From positions 5,539 to 11,859 of the forward strand of contig DXYE01000080.1 in NCBI GenBank assembly GCA_019415985.1: a DNA stretch of 6,321 bases, read 5' to 3'. The notes beneath the pieces were generated by a model. It was not told the DNA's origin and did not search any database. It saw only the letters and a program-made list of their open reading frames with translations. The stretch is from Clostridiales bacterium. Its GTDB lineage: Bacteria; Bacillota; Clostridia; Oscillospirales; CAG-272. Positions 1 to 5,458 of this stretch are shown piece after piece (the first letter of the stretch is position 1; every line of letters begins with the position of its first letter). The position numbers and the translations under genes were made by a program.

Positions 1-1896
1 TTGTTTACGGGCGGAGACGTGTCGGTTGCAGTGGGCGTTGCTGAAAGCCTAGGGGCGGATGCGGTGGGGCTGAATTGCGGGTTCGGACCCGCGCAGATGA
101 GACCGTTGGTGGAAGAATTTTTGAGCTTTAGCAGTCTGCCGGTGGTAGTTAACCCCAATGCCGGACTGCCGGTTGTGACGGATTCCGGCCTTTCCTATGA
201 TCTGACACCGGACGCTTTTGCTGAAATTATGGCTGAATTGCTGGATATGGGCGTTACTGCTGCTGGCGGCTGCTGCGGGACAACGCCGGACCATCTGAAA
301 GCGCTGATATCGCATACGGCGTCCTGGCGGCCTAAGCAGATCGAGGATAAGAATATTACATATGTCACTTCTTATGCGAAAACAGTCCGAATCGGCGGTA
401 CGCCGATCCTTATAGGTGAACGCATCAATCCGACGGGGAAACCGGCATTCCGAAGGGCGCTAAAAGAAGGCGACATGGGCTATGTATTGAACGAAGGGCT
501 TGGACAGGCGGCTTGCGGCGCGCACGTGCTGGACGTCAATGTAGGAATACCCGGCATCCATGAGGCGGATATTATGTGTCGGACGGTTAGAGAACTGCAG
601 GCTGTATGTGATCTGCCACTGCAGATTGATTCCTCGGACCCAAAAACGCTTGAGTACGCTCTGCGGATATATAACGGCAGACCTCTGCTCAATTCGGTCA
701 ACGGCAAACAGGAGTCACTTGCGCAGATCCTGCCCCTGGCGAAAAAGTACGGCGCAGTCGTGGTTGCGCTTACCCTCGATGAAGACGGAATTCCGGAGAC
801 TGTTCAGGGAAGGCTTACAGTTGCGGAACGGATCCTTCAGTCGGCGGCGGAGTACGGAATTCCAAAAAAGCAGATTGTTTTTGACCCTTTGACGATGACC
901 ATCAGCACGGGTGCCGAAAATGCCAGAATTACACTGGAAACTGTGCGGATTCTGCGTCGGGAATGGGGGATGCAGACTATATTAGGCGTTTCAAACGTTT
1001 CCTTTGGCCTGCCGCAGCGTGAACGGCTCAACGGTACATTTTTCACCATGGCGCTGGAAAGCGGCTTGAGCGCAGGTATCGTCAATCCCATGAGTCAGCG
1101 CATGATGGATGCTTATCGGTGTTTCTGTGCGCTCAACGCTGACGATACGGGATGCCTGAATTATATCGAATTCTGTTCGGAAAACGGGACGCAGCCGGAA
1201 TCTGTACTTCTGAAGGAAAAAGCGGCGGTACAAGCGGAGAAGGTACCGGAGCACGAGAGCTCCGACATATCTGACTGCCTGCGGCAGGCGGTGGTACGCG
1301 GCCTGAAACAGCAGGCGGCTTCAACCGCCTCCCTGATGTCCGAGAAAACCCCAGCGCTTGAAATTATTCAGGAATGTCTCATACCGGCGCTGAATACGAT
1401 TGGCGAGGAATTCGAAAGCAATCGTATCTTTCTCCCTCAGCTCATGATGAGCGCAGAAGCGGCTAAGGAGGCGTTTGACGTGCTCAAGTCCAGTCTGGGC
1501 GCTTCCGGCAGTCAAAAGCACGCGGGGCATAAAATCGCACTGGCCACGGTACAAGGGGATATTCATGATATCGGAAAAAACATCGTGAAGCTGTTGCTTG
1601 AGAGTTATGGTTTTGAGGTTCTGGATCTGGGAAAGGATGTTGCACCTGAAACGGTCGTTCAGGCTGTGGAACAGGGGGAACTGAAGCTGGTAGGACTGAG
1701 TGCACTGATGACGACGACGGTCAGCAGCATGGAACGGACGATTAAAATGCTGCGCGAGCACGTTCCGAGCTGTAAGGTGATGGTCGGCGGAGCAGTACTG
1801 ACCGAGGAATATGCAAAGGCAATCGGCGCGGACTTCTATTCACCGGATGCTATGGGAAGCGTGAAATATGCTGAAACCGTTTTCGGCAACCAATAG
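1..1896 (+). CDS. metH: Cobalamin-dependent methionine synthase (5' end missing, no reactivation domain)
   Basis: MetH moves the methyl group of 5-methyltetrahydrofolate via cobalamin to homocysteine, giving methionine and tetrahydrofolate in the cytoplasm. The frame is open at the left edge, so the TTG at base 1 is not a true start. Residues 1-105 are the end of the homocysteine-binding barrel, with the zinc cysteines C26, C91 and C92; their 65-residue spacing matches C207/C272/C273 of Thermotoga maritima MetH, implying about 180 missing residues. Residues ~128-390 are the folate barrel (LIGERINPTGK at 137, DVNVG at 178, QIDSSDP at 208, LGVSNVSFGLP at 328). After a linker come the helical cobalamin cap (~425-500) and the Rossmann B12 domain (~508-631) with GDIHDIGKN at 519, where H522 is the expected cobalt ligand, and a VGG turn at 595. 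The protein ends there, without the AdoMet reactivation domain of E. coli MetH; in many Clostridia that domain is a separate protein. None is visible here. Confidence 0.96.
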   Translation: MFTGGDVSVAVGVAESLGADAVGLNCGFGPAQMRPLVEEFLSFSSLPVVVNPNAGLPVVTDSGLSYDLTPDAFAEIMAELLDMGVTAAGGCCGTTPDHLKALISHTASWRPKQIEDKNITYVTSYAKTVRIGGTPILIGERINPTGKPAFRRALKEGDMGYVLNEGLGQAACGAHVLDVNVGIPGIHEADIMCRTVRELQAVCDLPLQIDSSDPKTLEYALRIYNGRPLLNSVNGKQESLAQILPLAKKYGAVVVALTLDEDGIPETVQGRLTVAERILQSAAEYGIPKKQIVFDPLTMTISTGAENARITLETVRILRREWGMQTILGVSNVSFGLPQRERLNGTFFTMALESGLSAGIVNPMSQRMMDAYRCFCALNADDTGCLNYIEFCSENGTQPESVLLKEKAAVQAEKVPEHESSDISDCLRQAVVRGLKQQAASTASLMSEKTPALEIIQECLIPALNTIGEEFESNRIFLPQLMMSAEAAKEAFDVLKSSLGASGSQKHAGHKIALATVQGDIHDIGKNIVKLLLESYGFEVLDLGKDVAPETVVQAVEQGELKLVGLSALMTTTVSSMERTIKMLREHVPSCKVMVGGAVLTEEYAKAIGADFYSPDAMGSVKYAETVFGNQ

Positions 1897-2071
1897 TTGC
1901 GGCGATGAAACCGGAGCGTTCTTGCATGCTCGGATGAAATTTGATATGCTTAAGGGGCATTCAGCGGCTGATCTGAAAATCATTGAATCGGTTTAAACGA
2001 ATCGATCGGACTGGAGATTCAGAGAACAATCCGGATAAAGCGCAGTCGATCCTCTGCATTTTATCTCGGTC

Positions 2072-2080
2072 AGGAAAGGA
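2072..2080 (+). promoter_or_regulatory. Ribosome binding site of the XRE-type gene
   Basis: AGGAAAGGA ends nine bases before the ATG at 2090. It is the only good Shine-Dalgarno match near the open frame and fixes the start. Confidence 0.7.
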
Positions 2081-2089
2081 TGGCTCTTT

Positions 2090-2893
2090 ATGAATATTAA
2101 AACTGCAAACCGACTGGTAGCGCTCCGAAAACAGCACCATATGTCCCAGGAAATGTTGGCAGATAAGCTGGGAATCAGCCGGCAGGCGGTAAGCAAATGG
2201 GAACGCGCAGAGGCTGCACCGGATCTGGACAATCTTCTGGCTCTCTCGGAAATTTACGGAGTATCGATCGACGAACTGCTAAAGGGCGTTGATCAATATG
2301 AGGGCTTAGATGAGGGAGAGAAGGAAAAAGATTATGCGGCAGCGGTCTCCGGACAAGCGTCAGAGAGAGCTGCTGCGGATGATTACCCGGGGAACGGCGA
2401 TGGTTGTGCAGAGACACAGGGACCGGAAGGTCAGCCGGAAGTTGTCAGGGTCAGCCTGAGCGGGATTCATGTAAAGGATAAGGATTCAGAGGTTCATGTG
2501 GGCTTAAGAGGCATCCATGTGGAAGAAAACGGGGGAGACTCCGTACACATAGGACTTGGCGGCATTCATGTAAATGACGAGCGGTATAAATGGAACAGAA
2601 AAATGGAGGCTCTGCGCGGTATCATCGCGATGCTCATTACCATTCTGTTCTTTGTATGCGGTATTGCGTGGGGAGCATGGAATCCGGCGTGGATGCTGTT
2701 TTTGCTGATTCCCATATTTTACAGTCTGATCACGGCGATTTATAAAAGGGACGCCTCCAAATTTGCTTACCCGGTTCTGACAGTGCTTCTATTTTTTGCA
2801 GGGGGCTTTTATCTCAGTATTTGGGGGATTGCGTGGCTTGTTTTTTTAACCATACCTCTTTACTATTCACTGTGCAGTCTGTTAAAGAAGTAA
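2090..2893 (+). CDS. Membrane-anchored XRE-family helix-turn-helix regulator with GIHV repeats
   Basis: This 267-residue protein has four parts. Residues 5-62 are a Cro/C1-type DNA-binding domain; the MSQEMLADKLGIS / RQAVSKWERAEAAPD stretch is the canonical helix-turn-helix core. Residues 66-117 form an acidic, probably flexible linker. Residues 119-166 hold three units of the form V-x-[V/I]-x-L-x-GIHV, with GIHV at 125, 141 and 158 (periods 16 and 17). Residues 174-267 contain about four hydrophobic membrane segments arranged as two similar halves. The DNA-binding domain must face the cytoplasm; the repeats sit between it and the membrane, so they may be a beta-type sensing or assembly element (inference). 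XRE regulators with C-terminal membrane domains are common in Firmicutes, but I cannot name the targets or the signal here. The ATG at 2090 is well placed for AGGAAAGGA. The next gene starts 51 bases downstream and could be co-transcribed. Confidence 0.9.
   Translation: MNIKTANRLVALRKQHHMSQEMLADKLGISRQAVSKWERAEAAPDLDNLLALSEIYGVSIDELLKGVDQYEGLDEGEKEKDYAAAVSGQASERAAADDYPGNGDGCAETQGPEGQPEVVRVSLSGIHVKDKDSEVHVGLRGIHVEENGGDSVHIGLGGIHVNDERYKWNRKMEALRGIIAMLITILFFVCGIAWGAWNPAWMLFLLIPIFYSLITAIYKRDASKFAYPVLTVLLFFAGGFYLSIWGIAWLVFLTIPLYYSLCSLLKK
2441..2578 (+). repeat. Triplicated GIHV protein repeat inside the regulator gene
   Basis: Residues ~118-163 of the XRE-type protein are three degenerate units, with cores SLSGIHV, GLRGIHV and GLGGIHV. 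The alternating V-x-V-x-L pattern predicts short beta strands. The matching DNA is similar but not identical between units, so the repeat is conserved at protein rather than nucleotide level. Confidence 0.8.
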
Positions 2894-2935
2894 AATGCGT
2901 TGGTTGTGTTTTGCGAATTGGCAGCAAGCAGTATT

Positions 2936-2940
2936 GGAGA
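2936..2940 (+). promoter_or_regulatory. Ribosome binding site deciding the glycosylase start
   Basis: GGAGA lies just before the ATG at 2945 (4-5 base spacer). The frame is open from a TTG at 2900, but that codon has no such site, and the extra 15 residues do not resemble the family. This supports the ATG at 2945. Confidence 0.6.
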
Positions 2941-2944
2941 ACAG

Positions 2945-3448
2945 ATGCCAAATCAACTGGAAACCTTTGAACATAATATTCCGCCTCTATGGAATCCTAC
3001 GTCGCGGATTTTAATTTTAGGATCTTTTCCCTCGCAAATCTCGCGTGAGCATGCATTTTATTATGCGAACCCGCAAAATCGTTTCTGGCGCGTTATGGCT
3101 GCGGTGATCGGCTGTGCAGTGCCGGAGGGAACAGAAGAAAAAAAGCACATGCTGCTTCGTGCCCGCATAGCGCTTTGGGATGTTGTAAAGACTTGCAGTA
3201 TTAGAGGCTCGTCTGATGCCAGTATACGTGAATACGAGGCAAATCCGTTATGGCTTTTCATCGAACAAACACAAATCAGGCATATTTTTGCCAACGGAGC
3301 AGCAGCATACCGTCTATATCAGGCTTGTGCCCAAAACATGACGAGGCTTTCGGCCATCCGTCTGCCGTCTACCAGCCCGGCGAATGCTTCCTTCTCTCTG
3401 CAAAGGCTGATTGATCTTTGGTCAAGAGAAATAAGGCCGTATTTGTAG
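2945..3448 (+). CDS. DNA-deoxyinosine (hypoxanthine-DNA) glycosylase, UDG superfamily family 6
   Basis: The protein (167 residues from the ATG at 2945) belongs to the uracil-DNA glycosylase superfamily, hypoxanthine-DNA glycosylase branch. Such enzymes remove hypoxanthine, the deaminated form of adenine, and start base excision repair in the cytoplasm. Motif 1 is RILILGSFPSQISRE (residues 21-35), followed by the family hallmark YYANPQNRFW (39-48). ALWDVV (76-81) and HIFANG (113-118) are the core strands, and LPSTSPAN (140-147) is the second active-site loop typical of this branch. The GSFPS and LPSTSPAN loops replace the GQDPYH and HPSPLS loops of ordinary uracil-DNA glycosylase, so the main substrate is probably not uracil. 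The length is normal for the family and no key motif is missing. It follows the regulator gene by 51 bases and is followed by a palindrome-rich gap. An alternative TTG start at 2900 is less likely. Confidence 0.9.
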   Translation: MPNQLETFEHNIPPLWNPTSRILILGSFPSQISREHAFYYANPQNRFWRVMAAVIGCAVPEGTEEKKHMLLRARIALWDVVKTCSIRGSSDASIREYEANPLWLFIEQTQIRHIFANGAAAYRLYQACAQNMTRLSAIRLPSTSPANASFSLQRLIDLWSREIRPYL

Positions 3449-3481
3449 GATTGTTTGGGAGACAAAATCGGCGGCTGCCTC

Positions 3482-3493
3482 TCACGCGCGTGA
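3482..3493. repeat. Perfect 12-base palindrome
   Basis: TCACGCGCGTGA equals its own reverse complement. It begins 33 bases after the glycosylase stop, flanked by CTC and TAGAG, which could extend the arms with a bulge. It may belong to a terminator or be a protein-binding site; no T-run follows, so a classical terminator is unlikely. Confidence 0.5.
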
Positions 3494-3496
3494 TAG

Positions 3497-3566
3497 AGCT
3501 TCAAACTTTTCATTTGATTCCGGCGTATAGCCACTTCTGAAGACGCCGAAAGAAAAGCGTGAAGCT
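3497..3566. repeat. Long nested inverted repeat between glycosylase and lipoprotein genes
   Basis: AGCTTCAAACTTTTC (3497-3511) pairs with GAAAAGCGTGAAGCT (3552-3566) at 13 of 15 positions. Inside it CGGCGT (3521-3526) pairs perfectly with ACGCCG (3543-3548), and CTT/AAG at 3534-3542 can close a small tip. Together these give a ~70-base hairpin in RNA or a cruciform in DNA. No T-run follows directly on either strand, which argues against a standard Rho-independent terminator. It may be a 3'-end stabilising structure of the glycosylase mRNA, a small RNA, or a dispersed repeat; I cannot tell which. Confidence 0.6.
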
Positions 3567-3606
3567 TGAAAAGGGAATCTTTTGAACTTTTTAAAGCAAA
3601 CGCGTT

Positions 3607-3619
3607 TTGAAGCCTTCAA
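3607..3619. repeat. Perfect 6-base inverted repeat around one base
   Basis: TTGAAG-C-CTTCAA. A ten-base palindrome, AAACGCGTTT (3598-3607), touches its left end. Such tight dyads suit dimeric DNA-binding proteins better than RNA hairpins. They lie ~90 bases upstream of the lipoprotein gene, where an operator could sit. No protein can be assigned. Confidence 0.35.
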
Positions 3620-3642
3620 CGGCGGAGCGACGGCGATGCTGC

Positions 3643-3685
3643 TGCGAAAATTCGATTGGCATTAGTAAAATTACTCGATTTTGCA
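3643..3685 (+). promoter_or_regulatory. Possible leader hairpin just before the lipoprotein ribosome binding site
   Basis: TGCGAAAATTCGA (3643-3655) pairs with TCGATTTTGCA (3675-3685), giving 11 base pairs with two one-base bulges and a 19-base loop. Within that region AGTAA/TTACT (3664-3675) forms a competing tight dyad. The structure ends two bases before the AAAGGAG of the next gene, so it could affect translation initiation or mRNA stability (inference). Confidence 0.35.
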
Positions 3686-3687
3686 TG

Positions 3688-3694
3688 AAAGGAG
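3688..3694 (+). promoter_or_regulatory. Ribosome binding site deciding the lipoprotein start
   Basis: AAAGGAG lies seven bases before the ATG at 3702. It rules out the in-frame TTG at 3681, which lies upstream of the site and would put seven polar or charged residues before the signal peptide. Confidence 0.8.
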
Positions 3695-3701
3695 CGCAGA
3701 G

Positions 3702-4199
3702 ATGAAAAACTTCATTTTTGCAGTTGCTGTTGTGCTACTCCTATGCAATGCCGGTGGCTGCGGCACAACAAGGCAAAATATGGAGATGGATAATCAGACG
3801 GAGGATGAAACCGCTGTGTCCTCCCCTGTTACGGATATAGTAACGGAGCTTGCGGGTGTGGACTGGAAAAAGGGTTTGCTTTCCGAAATCCCTGCGTATA
3901 CCGGCCGTGGCAGTCTAATCGACTGTATCCAATCGGATCGCGTGGGGAGTGTCGAAATTGAGCAGGTACCATCGGAGGATTTGGAACGCTATGCCACAAG
4001 CCTGAACAAAGCGGGATATCAAGGAAATCTGACAGTCATTGAAGGCGCAGAACTGCGCAGTGGTCGTTATCATCGAGAAGAAAATGGGATTGTTGTAAAT
4101 CTTGTATATACCGGCGCAGATACGGGTAAGCTCTCGCTTGCCGTTACACGTGCCGCAGCAGATGAATTCTCTGATGTGGGAGAGCCTTCCGTCAACTGA
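3702..4199 (+). CDS. Small predicted lipoprotein of unknown function
   Basis: The 165-residue product starts MKNFIFAVAVVLLLCNAGGC: a short basic start, a hydrophobic core, and a lipobox-like AGGC with C20 as the likely lipidated cysteine. It should be exported and anchored on the outer face of the cytoplasmic membrane. Residues 21-50 are a polar, acidic spacer. Residues ~55-150 are a compact alpha/beta domain: SEIPAYTGRGSLIDC, a strand around VGSVEIEQV, the helix SEDLERYATSLNKAGYQ, then GIVVNLVYTGAD and KLSLAVTR strands. The 'helix ending in LxxAGY, then strands' pattern recalls small lipoproteins of Firmicutes with unnamed domains (possibly DUF6591-like, from memory only). I do not know its function. 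The -3 position of the lipobox is Ala rather than the usual Leu, which lowers certainty slightly. The next gene, rsmI, begins 166 bases further on, with no clear terminator between. Confidence 0.82.
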   Translation: MKNFIFAVAVVLLLCNAGGCGTTRQNMEMDNQTEDETAVSSPVTDIVTELAGVDWKKGLLSEIPAYTGRGSLIDCIQSDRVGSVEIEQVPSEDLERYATSLNKAGYQGNLTVIEGAELRSGRYHREENGIVVNLVYTGADTGKLSLAVTRAAADEFSDVGEPSVN

Positions 4200-4228
4200 A
4201 AAACCGGAAAAACATGGCAGTATCCGTG

Positions 4229-4244
4229 GCAGATACAGGTCTGC
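4229..4244. repeat. Short inverted repeat in the gap before rsmI
   Basis: GCAGA (4229-4233) pairs with TCTGC (4240-4244) around a six-base loop. An overlapping GTATC/GATAC pair competes with it. No T-run follows, so it is not a convincing terminator. A second dyad, TGCT..ATACGTAT..AGCA, lies at 4292-4310. No promoter with both -35 and -10 boxes is visible in 4200-4365. Confidence 0.25.
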
Positions 4245-4354
4245 ATGTACCTTCGCGACATATAGTTAAAAGAAGCCCCGTGGAACGCTTTTGCTCTATA
4301 CGTATCAGCAGGATCAGGTTAAAACTTTACACAACGCTGAAAGCTGAACGACCG

Positions 4355-4360
4355 AAAGGA
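4355..4360 (+). promoter_or_regulatory. Ribosome binding site overlapping an upstream ATG of rsmI
   Basis: AAAGGA runs straight into an ATG (4360-4362). The site cannot serve that codon, but it is well spaced (5 bases) for the ATG at 4366. Confidence 0.6.
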
Positions 4361-4365
4361 TGTCT

Positions 4366-5238
4366 ATGTTATATATAGTAGCAACACCGATAGGCAATCT
4401 CGGCGATATGACACACAGAGCCGTCGAAGTGCTTGAAAATGCCGATATTATTGCGGCAGAGGATACGCGGCAGAGCATGAAGCTGCTCGACCACTTCGGT
4501 ATTTCAAAGACGAGAATGGTATCCTGCCATAAATTTAATGAAGCGTCCGTCACGGCATGGCTGATAACCGAGATGCAGGCAGGACGAGACGTCGCTGTCA
4601 TAACCGATGCCGGAACACCGTGTATATCGGACCCTGGAACGCTTCTGGTTGAACAGGCCAGAGCAGCAGGCATCCAGATTACAGCAGTACCGGGGGCCTG
4701 TGCAGCCATTGCTGCGCTTTCCGTATCAGGTTTTCACGCGGCATCCTTTGCTTTTTACGGATTCCTTCCCCGTGCGATTCCGGAGATCGTACAGGTATGC
4801 CATGACATACAGAAAAGCAACATACCGGTTTCGATTTTTTATGAATCACCGATGCGTATTGTCAAATCCATCGAGGTTCTCGAAAAGGAGCTGCCGGAAG
4901 CACGCCTGTGTCTGTGCAACGATCTAACAAAAAGATTTGAGCGTCATTACACGGGCAGTCCTGCGGATGTATTGGTGAAGCTGAATGAGAATTCTAAATC
5001 GGCATATGGAGAATATGTGTTGGTATTGGAGCACGCGCTGAATTCGGAGCAATTATCTGAAGAGCATACACTTTCACCGGAGGCGTGGGTTCTGGACCGT
5101 ATGCTTTACCGAAAATGCAGCATGCGGGAAGCGATCGAATCTCTCACAGTTGACGGAAGCTCGGGGTATTCCAAAAACCAGTTGAAACGCGCAGGCATCA
5201 CACTGAAATCGCTGCTGTCCTGTGATGTCACGGAATAG
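4366..5238 (+). CDS. rsmI: 16S rRNA (cytidine1402-2'-O)-methyltransferase RsmI
   Basis: RsmI uses S-adenosylmethionine to methylate the 2'-O of C1402 in the decoding centre of 16S rRNA, acting on the 30S subunit with RsmH, which modifies the base. The 290-residue protein matches the usual ~285 length. Motifs in order: LYIVATPIGNLGD (2-14), AEDTR (31-35), DAGTPCISDPG (81-91) with VPGACAA (108-114), the TP-methylase fold binding AdoMet; YGFLPR (131-136); IFYESPMR (157-164); LTKRFE (187-192); GEYVLVLE (215-222). The C-terminal ~55 residues are the small helical domain. The FYESP-x-R motif usually has His at the second last position; here it is Met163. The region after YGFLPR also lacks the usual run of basic residues. 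An ATG six bases upstream (4360) overlaps AAAGGATG, so the ATG at 4366, five bases after AAAGGA, is preferred. It is the last intact gene before the AT-rich tail. Confidence 0.95.
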   Translation: MLYIVATPIGNLGDMTHRAVEVLENADIIAAEDTRQSMKLLDHFGISKTRMVSCHKFNEASVTAWLITEMQAGRDVAVITDAGTPCISDPGTLLVEQARAAGIQITAVPGACAAIAALSVSGFHAASFAFYGFLPRAIPEIVQVCHDIQKSNIPVSIFYESPMRIVKSIEVLEKELPEARLCLCNDLTKRFERHYTGSPADVLVKLNENSKSAYGEYVLVLEHALNSEQLSEEHTLSPEAWVLDRMLYRKCSMREAIESLTVDGSSGYSKNQLKRAGITLKSLLSCDVTE

Positions 5239-5324
5239 GTGGGCCTGAGGCGCGCTTGAATAAAAGGCTTTTTCGGTTCGTTTGAATGAGTTTACGGCGC
5301 GAAAAGATTTTCATGACCTGAAGC

Positions 5325-5352
5325 GTCTTGTATCTGCCAGCAGATGCAAGAC
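5325..5352 (+). repeat. Thirteen-base-pair inverted repeat downstream of rsmI
   Basis: GTCTTGTATCTGC (5325-5337) pairs with GCAGATGCAAGAC (5340-5352) at every position, one pair being a T/G wobble. A weak second hairpin, GTGA-ATA-TCAC (5356-5366), is followed by TTTTT (5367-5371). The two could act as an untidy terminator for rsmI, or be part of a larger fold closed by TTCGGTTC (5272-5279) and GAACCGAA (5378-5385). Confidence 0.55.
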
Positions 5353-5394
5353 CGTGTGAATATCACTTTTTCTGCAGGAACCGAACGTCAAGAG

Positions 5395-5432
5395 AAACAA
5401 CTCTTTTATCTATTTAGATGAAAGAGTTGTTT
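5395..5432. terminator. Probable bidirectional terminator between rsmI and the decayed gene
   Basis: The arms AAACAACTCTTT (5395-5406) and AAAGAGTTGTTT (5421-5432) pair perfectly, and ATCTA/TAGAT (5408-5412, 5415-5419) continues the stem after one T/G wobble, so nearly all 38 bases are paired. The T-rich right end (TTGTTTGTGTT) and the A-rich left end fit termination of + strand transcripts from rsmI and, more weakly, of - strand transcripts. It lies 157 bases after the rsmI stop. The T-tracts are interrupted, so termination strength is uncertain. Confidence 0.55.
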
Positions 5433-5452
5433 GTGTTAAGGGGTAACACAAA
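5430..5452. repeat. Second hairpin overlapping the terminator arm
   Basis: TTTGTGTTA (5430-5438) pairs perfectly with TAACACAAA (5444-5452) around an AGGGG loop. Its first three bases are also the last three of the preceding hairpin arm, so the full versions of the two cannot form together. It lies seven bases past the stop codon of the decayed - strand gene. Confidence 0.6.
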
Positions 5453-5458
5453 AAACAC

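Noticed and set aside
1321..1761. A 146-codon - strand frame inside metH
   Set aside because: It lies wholly opposite the conserved cap and B12 domains of MetH, and its translation has no recognisable motif.
1911..1933. Inverted repeat CCGGAGC/GCTCGG after metH as a terminator
   Set aside because: The stem has a bulge and no T-run follows, so termination is not supported.
1868..1996. A 42-codon + strand frame overlapping the end of metH by 29 bases (MLKPFSATNSCGDETG...)
   Set aside because: It has only a weak GGAAG site, no recognisable motif, and no similarity to a MetH activation domain. It is short enough to arise by chance.
5345..5422. A short + strand frame MQDRVNITFSAGTERQEKQL... considered as a recombinase fragment
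   Set aside because: It is only 25 codons, lies across two hairpins, and lacks the conserved serine-recombinase residues; the likeness was superficial.
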